53,562 nucleotides of DNA from contig CALBXK010000370.1 of NCBI GenBank assembly GCA_937890535.1, positions 1 through 53,562 on the forward strand, read 5' to 3'. This DNA comes from an uncultured Spartobacteria bacterium. GTDB taxonomy: Bacteria; Verrucomicrobiota; Verrucomicrobiia; Chthoniobacterales; Terrimicrobiaceae. The position numbers and the translations under genes were made by a program. The notes below the pieces were generated by a model. The model made no database searches. It was not told the DNA's origin and saw only the letters and a program-made list of their open reading frames with translations. Positions 1 to 5,095 of the stretch are shown here, piece after piece (the first letter of the stretch is position 1; each line of letters begins with the position of its first letter).

Positions 1-36
1 TTTAATAATCCTGTAAATCTTGTTAATCCTGTCAAA
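1..36. repeat. AATCCTGT-type repeat, isolated right end
   Basis: Reads AATCCTGTAAATCTTG then TTAATCCTGTCAAAAAA, nearly the same as copies at 510-543 and 1166-1200. It probably is the right end of another unit whose left end is outside the window. Confidence 0.75.
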
Positions 37-510
37 AAATTGCTTTTGTCGAAGTTGGACACGATTTGGAAGAGAGGGCGGGGAGGTGGGAGTTTGGACA
101 GGATTAACAGGATTGGTTGGATGGGGGGATCCGTATGTTTTGAATTTTCGTTTTACTTCCAAACTTTTCGCACCGAAGTTGATAAGGAGTCCATCTTCGA
201 TGGCAGTTGCGGTGAGATAGTTTACCAATTGAACCTCGTGGGCTTGATTGAGTGCCAAGACGGCCTTGAGTTCGAGAATCAAGCAGCCTTCGACGACAAT
301 GTCTGCCAGGAATGAGCCAACAACCTGAGCACGGTATCGAACTTCCAGCGGAGCCTGTATTTCGCAGGCGAGTCCAGTACGTTCGAGTTCCAGAATAAGT
401 GCATTTTGATAAACGGACTCAAGAAAGCCACTCCCGAGCGTGCGATGCACGCTCATGGCGGCCCCAATGACCTTCTCAGTCAGGTCGGAAATGTTTTCGG
501 GTGTCTTCAA
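1..510 (-). CDS. GxxExxY family protein (PD-(D/E)XK-like), partial
   Basis: The minus strand reads as a GxxExxY protein from about 510 to the window edge with no stop, so the 3' end lies outside. The family signature GSGFLESVY is present, followed by FLADIVVEG and ILELKAV, which supply the Asp and Glu-x-Lys of a PD-(D/E)XK nuclease-like core, and then HEVQLVNYL. The family has no firmly known function. No ATG precedes the conserved start; the best start is a TTG at 510 (MKTPENISDL), and the first ATG (about 458) would cut off the first helix. The reading frame continues past the normal C-terminus (KTYG) into repeat sequence translated as NPVNPVQTPTS and then FFDRINKIYRI. It lies just after cassette gene B on the same strand and is bounded by inverted AATCCTGT-type repeats, so it looks like cargo of a small mobile unit. 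Family call is confident; start and activity are not. Confidence 0.72.
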   Translation of the reverse strand, partial: MKTPENISDLTEKVIGAAMSVHRTLGSGFLESVYQNALILELERTGLACEIQAPLEVRYRAQVVGSFLADIVVEGCLILELKAVLALNQAHEVQLVNYLTATAIEDGLLINFGAKSLEVKRKFKTYGSPHPTNPVNPVQTPTSPPSLPNRVQLRQKQFFDRINKIYRIIK

Positions 511-543
511 TCCTGTAAATCTTGTTAATCCTGTCAAAAAAAT
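80..543. mobile_element. Repeat-bounded unit carrying the GxxExxY gene
   Basis: The left end (80-114) reads GGGGAGGTGGGAGTTT then GGACAGGATTAACAGGATT. The right end (510-543) is AATCCTGT..AATCCTGTCAAAAAA, an inverted match to the GGACAGGATTAACA part. The left end matches 1032-1066 with only two differences over 35 bases. The GxxExxY frame fills the interior. No transposase is present, so mobility is inferred from shared ends around different contents. Confidence 0.5.
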
Positions 544-544
544 G

Positions 545-1213
545 TCATTGGGCGTTCATCAGAGTGACGAAGGTGTAGCTGGAACGGTTTGTCGTCGCTG
601 CAGCGGCCGGTGTGGACACGGTAGTTTGGACGCGAGTCAATTCGGAGATCGGATTGTTTGGCGTAATAGACACTGAGGCTTCGTAAATGGCCTCCGAGGA
701 GTTGGCTGTGCCGAGCACAGCTCCGGAGGAATCGAAGTAGACCGAATTCGTGCTGCTCGCGGTCAGACTTAGTGAGATCCGGTTTGTAGCGTAGTCGCTT
801 CCCGTAACGAGAAAGCGGTCGGGGCCTGACATGCTGGAAAGATCGCTGAAGATTTGTTGGGCGATATGGGCGGAGCGAGTCTCGCGTTGGCTCTCCTGAG
901 CGGATTTCATTGCGACGGGAAAGAGTCCCATGATGCCAACAAGAGCGAAGGAGATGATGCCGAGAGCGAGGACGATCTCGATAAGTGAGAACGCGGCTCG
1001 GCGGATTCGGACAGGATTTACAAAAAGGGATGGGGAGGTAGGAGTTTGGACAGGATTAACAAGATTTACAGGATTTGGAGAGAGGTTGGGGGATGAGAAA
1101 GGAGTCCGAGCTTGAGCGGCGGCTGAAGAATGGGCGTTCAAACTGCGCATCGAGCTTCTGGATTTAACAATCCGGTATATCTTGTTAATCCTGTCAAAAA
1201 ATGGAGTTTTCAC
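545..1213 (-). CDS. Verru_Chthon cassette protein B (prepilin-like), repeat-expanded leader
   Basis: A pseudopilin-like protein of 222 residues with a type III (prepilin) signal: RIRRAA then FSLIEIVLALGIISFALVGIMG, with the conserved Glu at +5 after the predicted cleavage site. This matches cassette protein B (TIGR02598 as remembered) and the plus-strand copy at 3126. Such proteins are processed by prepilin peptidase and anchored in the inner membrane; the cassette's role is unknown. The GTG start overlaps the stop of gene D (GTGA), so the two are translationally coupled. The leader before the cleavage site is about 75 residues, against about 35 in the plus copy. It begins MKTP like the plus copy but then carries translated repeat (FFDRINKIYRI and NPVNLVNPVQTPTS). 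A repeat element appears inserted in frame just after codon 4. An internal ATG at 1150 is a possible alternative start. Confidence 0.78.
   Translation of the reverse strand: MKTPFFDRINKIYRIVKSRSSMRSLNAHSSAAAQARTPFSSPNLSPNPVNLVNPVQTPTSPSLFVNPVRIRRAAFSLIEIVLALGIISFALVGIMGLFPVAMKSAQESQRETRSAHIAQQIFSDLSSMSGPDRFLVTGSDYATNRISLSLTASSTNSVYFDSSGAVLGTANSSEAIYEASVSITPNNPISELTRVQTTVSTPAAAATTNRSSYTFVTLMNAQ
1032..1200. repeat. MITE-like mini-unit inside the leader of cassette gene B
   Basis: The left end at 1032-1066 is nearly identical to 80-114. The right end at 1166-1200 matches 1-36 and 510-543. Only about 100 bases lie between the inverted ends, with no gene other than the host leader. It looks like a non-autonomous version of the 80-543 unit. 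A further fragment (GGACAGGATTTACA) sits at about 1009-1024. The element length leaves the host frame open. Confidence 0.6.
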
Positions 1214-1872
1214 TGGACGGTGGAGATGTCGAGTTGGGCGCGCCCGGTGTAGCGGGAGAGGGAAATGATCTCGAAGCCCCCGGCGGATTGGGCCTGCTTT
1301 TTGGTGCTAAGCAGCGCCTCGGTGCCGCCATCGCCGCGAATGCCTTCACTAATGATGAGCTTACGATTGGCTTTGGTTGTTGGAAATGCCACGCCACCAG
1401 TTTCGTTGAAAGCCAGGACATTGAGAGACTCTCCGGTCTGGACAATTGGGGCCTTGGGCATTCGGGCGCTGTCGAAAACCGAAGCGGGATCGATGGAAAG
1501 GAGGCTGCTGCCTACAGTGGGCTGATGAAGGAGAATATTTTTTGGGAGCTTAATCCATTGCGTCAGTTGCTCATAGGTGCCGGTTCCGTCCTCGGTTTCC
1601 CTCAGTACCATGATGGCATCTGGCTCCGGAAAGATCCGTCGCCAGAAGAGCACGTAAACCTGCCGTCCCGACTCCAAGGCCGCCACTCGGGACTGTTCGA
1701 AAGTATTCATCACGGTTGTCACTGCGCCGCGGCGTCCGGCGGTGCTTGAAAATCCAGAAATGGCGGGCAGCATCATGGAAACCATAATGGCGATGACCGC
1801 CACGACCACGAGCAGCTCAATGAGGCTGAAACCCTTCGCTGGGCTCGGGGGCTTTGGATTCATGGTGTTCAT
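1210..1872 (-). CDS. Verru_Chthon cassette protein D (prepilin-like)
   Basis: A 220-residue protein with a clear prepilin leader and N-terminal helix: AKG then FSLIELLVVVAVIAIMVSMM, with Gly before and Glu5 after the cleavage site. The rest resembles a GspH-type minor pseudopilin and matches cassette protein D (TIGR02596 as remembered). The order D then B is the same as in the plus cassette. ATG at 1872 is used here; a second ATG at 1863 (MNPKPPSPAKG) is equally possible. A sigma-54 promoter lies about 85 bases upstream. It acts at the inner membrane, probably in a pseudopilus or secretion-like assembly of unknown substrate. Genes C and A of this set are not seen and may lie left of the window. 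Confidence 0.82.
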   Translation of the reverse strand: MNTMNPKPPSPAKGFSLIELLVVVAVIAIMVSMMLPAISGFSSTAGRRGAVTTVMNTFEQSRVAALESGRQVYVLFWRRIFPEPDAIMVLRETEDGTGTYEQLTQWIKLPKNILLHQPTVGSSLLSIDPASVFDSARMPKAPIVQTGESLNVLAFNETGGVAFPTTKANRKLIISEGIRGDGGTEALLSTKKQAQSAGGFEIISLSRYTGRAQLDISTVQ

Positions 1873-1940
1873 GATGTGAACATTGTTCGGGAACTTCCCT
1901 TGCGAAAATAATCGTTATGTTACAAAATAATTACAATCTT

Positions 1941-1957
1941 AAGCAGGTTTAGTGCCA
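1941..1957 (-). promoter_or_regulatory. Sigma-54 (-24/-12) promoter for the minus D-B cassette
   Basis: The minus strand reads TGGCACTAAACCTGCTT. The -24 GG and -12 GC are exactly 10 bases apart, as sigma-54 requires. Predicted transcription start is near 1931, about 60 bases before the D start codon. The block from 1938 to 1960 is almost the same as the glnII promoter at 17243-17266. Confidence 0.72.
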
Positions 1958-2033
1958 TGTCAGGGGGAATGAGGAGGGGGCGTCTAAGAAAACATCTGAC
2001 GCAGTGTATCCTGCGCTCTCTCACAAAGCAAGG

Positions 2034-2055
2034 CATTTACATTGTATTTACATTG
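2034..2055. promoter_or_regulatory. Tandem 11-bp direct repeat, candidate activator site
   Basis: Two adjacent copies of (C/T)ATTTACATTG lie about 110 bases upstream of the predicted sigma-54 start at 1931. This is the usual distance for an enhancer-type activator site. They could equally serve the plus-strand cassette. Confidence 0.35.
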
Positions 2056-2139
2056 ATGAGATTCATTCTCAGGAGGCGGGGCGAATTCCTGGCTCGTCCC
2101 ATGCCTTCAGTTGGCGAGGTCGGATGAACCTAAAAACGG

Positions 2140-2195
2140 GGAGAGACAGGAATAAGAAGATTTACATGACTGATTGGGAAACATCTTCTCACTTT
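2140..2195. repeat. Degenerate GGACAGGATT-type repeat
   Basis: CCTAAAAACGGGGAGAGACA followed by AAGAAGATTTACATGACTGA resembles a worn copy of the GGACAGGATTAACAAGATTTACAGG family. The same CCTAAAAACGGGGA head appears again at 7676-7690, directly after cassette gene A. No gene is seen between 1873 and 2435. Confidence 0.45.
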
Positions 2196-2331
2196 GCCTT
2201 TTCAAAGACCAAGGGCAATCACCCGCTGGAAATAGCGAGGAACCCGACATTCTTCATAAGTGTATTTCCTTGTGGGCTTTGCGATATCAGAGATAACCTC
2301 TTCTGGCGGATTTAGGCGCGAGGAAGTTTCG

Positions 2332-2360
2332 GGTCACGGTAAGCGGGTGACCGTTTTTTC
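2332..2360 (+). terminator. Terminator-like hairpin upstream of the plus cassette
   Basis: GGTCAC (2332-2337) pairs with GTGACC (2347-2352) and is followed by six T. The stem is short but perfect. It would stop any transcript entering from the left before the cassette, or act as an attenuator. Confidence 0.5.
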
Positions 2361-2380
2361 TTGCTCAGATCCATCAAAAT

Positions 2381-2405
2381 GCACATGCATTATAAATACA
2401 TGTGC
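2381..2405 (+). promoter_or_regulatory. Near-perfect palindrome over a TATAAA box
   Basis: GCACATG and CATGTGC flank a TATAAAT core. The arrangement fits a -10 element inside an operator. A transcript starting near 2403 would leave a leader of about 33 bases before the ATG at 2436, which is why that start is preferred for gene D. Confidence 0.4.
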
Positions 2406-2435
2406 AACTCTCCAACCAAGAGCTTTCCTCAGAGA

Positions 2436-3116
2436 ATGTCCCGCCGCGCTTTGCGGCCTGAGAATTTTTCGGAGGGCCATGGGTTTTCGCTGGTCGAACT
2501 GCTCGTTGTCGTTGCGATCATTTCCATCATGGTTTCCTTCGTCGTCACAGGATTCAAAAACATTGCGGTCTCGCGTGGTGTTGGCCAGGCGGCATCCGAC
2601 ATCAATGGAATTCTCGAACTCGCCCGCAATGAAGCCGTCACCCGCCGGACGTATGTTTGGGCCACATTCCAAGAGGCGCCCAACTCCGGCATTCTTGAGA
2701 TCCAAATGGCCTTGGCCGGCTCGATTGACGGAACTCCCAATGCCGCTGGAACAAACCTCACCTCGCTCAGCCGGGTCGTGCGGGCGCGGAATGTCGGGTT
2801 GACGAATTGGGCGGGCCTGAAGTCGGGAACAAATACAGGTGTTACCGATTTAGTCGGCAGCAGCGTCGGCATTACCTACGCCAATCTTTCTACGAAATTC
2901 ACAAACCGGGCGACGATCACCTTCACCCCACGCGGGGAGGCCATGCTGGAAGGTTCTCCGGCTGCCACCGATGGATTTGATGCCCTGATCGGCATTGGCA
3001 TCGTTCCAGCACGGGGAGATGTCAAACAAACCACCGCAACCGGCCTGAAGGAAGACAGCGCGGTCTTGCTCGATGGCAGCACCGGCATGTCCCGCGTTCT
3101 CCGTGTTAATCCCTGA
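2436..3116 (+). CDS. Verru_Chthon cassette protein D (prepilin-like)
   Basis: First gene of the complete plus-strand D-B-C-A cassette; 226 residues from the ATG at 2436. The leader MSRRALRPENFSEGHG is followed by FSLVELLVVVAIISIMVSFV: the cleavage Gly, Phe+1 and Glu+5 of a type IV prepilin-like signal, then a long hydrophobic helix. The remainder is a GspH/FimT-like globular domain (AASDINGILELARNEAVTRR). The frame stays open upstream to 2361, but those starts lie inside the palindrome. Gene B follows after 9 bases, so the two are probably cotranscribed. It is predicted to sit in the inner membrane after processing. The family is recognised but its biological role is not established. Confidence 0.82.
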   Translation: MSRRALRPENFSEGHGFSLVELLVVVAIISIMVSFVVTGFKNIAVSRGVGQAASDINGILELARNEAVTRRTYVWATFQEAPNSGILEIQMALAGSIDGTPNAAGTNLTSLSRVVRARNVGLTNWAGLKSGTNTGVTDLVGSSVGITYANLSTKFTNRATITFTPRGEAMLEGSPAATDGFDALIGIGIVPARGDVKQTTATGLKEDSAVLLDGSTGMSRVLRVNP

Positions 3117-3125
3117 TCAAACTGC

Positions 3126-3692
3126 ATGAAAACTCCTTCCTCGCCGACTAGCTTCAAAAAAGGGCCTCTTGTTCGCTTCTTCCTATGGGGCGTGGGCTGG
3201 GCGCCCCCTGTCATCCTTCGCCGCCGAAGCGCGTTTTCTCTTGTGGAGGTCGTCATAGCGCTCGGCTTGGTTTCCTTCTGCCTCCTCGCCATCGTCGGAC
3301 TTCTCCCGGTCGGACTCAAAGCTGTTAAAAATTCCCGCGAGGAATCCGCCGCTGCCAACGCGCTCAATCAATTGGCCGAGGCGGTGCGCAATGCGACGAC
3401 GACGGCCCCAGGAGTTTATGTTGCGGACGGAGCATTCACCAACATCACTTGGAGCCTCGGCTCGGGGAGTGCCAGTTTTACAAACCCACTTTCCCTGTAC
3501 GGCCAGACGACAAATAGTGCGGGATCCCGGCTTGTCGCAAGGGTTGATATCGTGCCCCCCGTCGACACTCGCTCGGTTGGTCGTGCCAGTGTCTCCATCG
3601 CCTGGCCCAGCGCCGCAACTTGGAGCAACAACGCCTGGACCCAATCCGACGGCTCCGTCAGTGCCGGGATACAATTTCTTCCAAAACAATGA
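3126..3692 (+). CDS. Verru_Chthon cassette protein B (prepilin-like)
   Basis: 188 residues. The N-terminus MKTPSSPTSFKKG leads to RRRSA then FSLVEVVIALGLVSFCLLAI, a prepilin-type signal with Ala at -1 and Glu at +5. It is followed by a short globular domain (ESAAANALNQLAEAVRNA). It matches the minus-strand B at 545-1213, including the opening MKTP and the hydrophobic core. This shows that the minus copy's longer leader is an added sequence. The start ATG lies 9 bases after the D stop. Downstream, about 140 bases of repeat and an oppositely oriented four-helix-bundle gene separate it from cassette gene C, where tight coupling would be expected. Confidence 0.82.
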   Translation: MKTPSSPTSFKKGPLVRFFLWGVGWAPPVILRRRSAFSLVEVVIALGLVSFCLLAIVGLLPVGLKAVKNSREESAAANALNQLAEAVRNATTTAPGVYVADGAFTNITWSLGSGSASFTNPLSLYGQTTNSAGSRLVARVDIVPPVDTRSVGRASVSIAWPSAATWSNNAWTQSDGSVSAGIQFLPKQ

Positions 3693-3832
3693 TGAGATTT
3701 TCGATTTTCGACTTGCCATTTGCGATTTCGCACAGCGTGTGGCGTGGGGTGATTGCGCATTCGCCAACCGCTCATTGCCGCTTCAGCCATTCGAAAACCG
3801 AAAATCCCAAATCGAAAATCTCAAGAACGGGC
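3693..3832. repeat. AAATCG-type inverted mini-repeat, B/4HB junction
   Basis: GATTTTCGATTTTCGAC (left) and CCGAAAATCCCAAATCGAAA (right) form an imperfect inverted repeat filling the space after cassette gene B. Related copies lie at 4181-4285 and 5096-5205. The right part overlaps the 3' end of the four-helix-bundle gene. Confidence 0.6.
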
Positions 3833-4153
3833 TGTCTTTTTCGATGCAACCATGATTGCGGTCAGCTCGGAGGCCTCTTGGAGGAGGGCAACCAGTTTGG
3901 CATGGGGCAAAAGCTTGCGTTCGTTGATCAAATCCAACCAGAAACCGCATTCGTCGGCTTCTTCCTCCACGGTTCCCAGTTTTGCAATGAATTCGGCCTT
4001 GCTGCGGGATCTGCATGCCGCGCGATAATTGGCTCCGACACTCGTTCCGGAACGCCCCAATTGTCGCCCCAAAATCTCAGCGGAAATCCCCTTGGGCAAA
4101 GCTTCCGCCACATCCAGACAGCGATGGGAAAATGTCTTGGTCCGCTCCTTCAA
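3821..4153 (-). CDS. Four helix bundle protein (23S rRNA intervening-sequence family)
   Basis: 110 residues of the four-helix-bundle / S23 family (TIGR02436 type as remembered). Recognisable parts are CLDVAEALPKGISAEILGRQ, SGTSVGANYRAACRSRSKAE, FIAKLGTVEEEADECGFWL and LLQEASELTAIMVASKK. The start is a TTG at 4153; an in-frame TAG lies just two codons upstream, so no earlier start is possible. The family forms small pentameric helical bundles in known structures and is best known from intervening sequences in 23S rRNA genes; its function is unclear. Here it lies antisense inside a pseudopilin cassette, between genes B and C, flanked on both sides by AAATCG-type repeats. It looks like an inserted cargo gene. 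Confidence 0.8.
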   Translation of the reverse strand: MKERTKTFSHRCLDVAEALPKGISAEILGRQLGRSGTSVGANYRAACRSRSKAEFIAKLGTVEEEADECGFWLDLINERKLLPHAKLVALLQEASELTAIMVASKKTARS

Positions 4154-4180
4154 ATCCTACCGAGTCATGGGGAAAATGTT

Positions 4181-4285
4181 GGATTGTCGATCTGCGATTG
4201 TCGATTGTCGAATGAAGAAAAGTCCTCCCACGCAAAACGCGCGAATCGCAAATCGCAAATCGCAAATTCCCACGCTTTCACGGTT
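4181..4285. repeat. AAATCG-type inverted mini-repeat, 4HB/C junction
   Basis: GATTGTCGATCTGCGATTG repeats on the left and three tandem AAATCGC units on the right. It is translated in part as the leader of gene C (RANRKSQIAN). Confidence 0.6.
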
Positions 4286-5095
4286 TTGGAGCTTCTGGTC
4301 GCCACCGCGGTCATGGCCATGCTTTTGGTCCTCCTCTTGCAGATCACGAACCACACGCTGCAGGCTTCGAAGACGGCCACTCAGCAGATGGATTCGACGC
4401 AGTCCGCCCGTCAAGCCTTGGATGTCCTTTCGAGTGACATCGCCAGTGCGCTCACTACCGATGGAGCGACCTTGCTCACGCAGACAGTCAATGGAGCCCC
4501 ATCGCTCGCCTTCCTGACTGCAGGCAGAGGCCCATCCTCCACTCCCACTCGCTTTCTCGCCGTCAACTACAAGCTTGAGAGCAACCAACTCCTGCGCGCT
4601 TACAAAGCGGTTGACTGGTCTTCTCCCAGCCTTCTCGCCGCCGCAGAAACTGCATCGGCAACGCCAGACTCGACCTCCGTGCTGGCCGAAGGAATTCTGC
4701 AATTTGCCGTGTTGGCGGTTCTTGAGAATGGCGACATGGTTTCGCTTCTTGCCCCGCCGGCCAATGCTGCTGGGGCCTCCGGGACAGTGCTCTTCGAAGG
4801 GCAAACGGTTCCCACCTTATGGAGCGCCCTTGTTCCATCGCGTTCGCCCATCCCCTCGCCATTGAATTTTAACACCGCCCGCGTACGTGCCCTGCTTGTG
4901 GCCATTGCCTCTGTGGATGGACAAAATTTTGGACTGCTCAGCAGCGGTCAAAGAGCCTTGTTTACAAACCCCTCTTCTTCCGGCCCCACCTCCGACCCGG
5001 TCATTGCGTGGGAAGCAGCACTTCAAGCCGGGAGCGTTCCCTCCGCCGCCCGGTCCGCCATTCGATTCCACAGCAAAGTCATTCCCCTGCCATGA
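4205..5095 (+). CDS. Verru_Chthon cassette protein C (prepilin-like)
   Basis: About 296 residues. The prepilin signal is NSHA then FTVLELLVATAVMAMLLVLL, with Glu+5, followed by SKTATQQMDSTQSARQALDV, a GspJ-like start of the globular domain; this fits cassette protein C (TIGR02599 as remembered). The frame is open far upstream, but that part is antisense to the four-helix-bundle gene. The only nearby in-frame starts are TTG codons at 4184 and 4205. TTG 4205 gives a 24-residue basic leader (MSNEEKSSHAKRANRKSQIA) and is preferred. Much of that leader is translated AAATCG repeat. The stop overlaps the next start (ATGA), so C and A are coupled. Start choice is uncertain. Confidence 0.75.
   Translation: MSNEEKSSHAKRANRKSQIANSHAFTVLELLVATAVMAMLLVLLLQITNHTLQASKTATQQMDSTQSARQALDVLSSDIASALTTDGATLLTQTVNGAPSLAFLTAGRGPSSTPTRFLAVNYKLESNQLLRAYKAVDWSSPSLLAAAETASATPDSTSVLAEGILQFAVLAVLENGDMVSLLAPPANAAGASGTVLFEGQTVPTLWSALVPSRSPIPSPLNFNTARVRALLVAIASVDGQNFGLLSSGQRALFTNPSSSGPTSDPVIAWEAALQAGSVPSAARSAIRFHSKVIPLP

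Noticed and set aside
2090-2105. Possible plus-strand sigma-54 promoter TGGCTCGTCCCATGCC
   Set aside because: GG and GC have the right spacing, but the -24 lacks the A of GGCA and the distance to the cassette (about 330 bases, across a terminator-like hairpin) is large. Kept only as a weak possibility.
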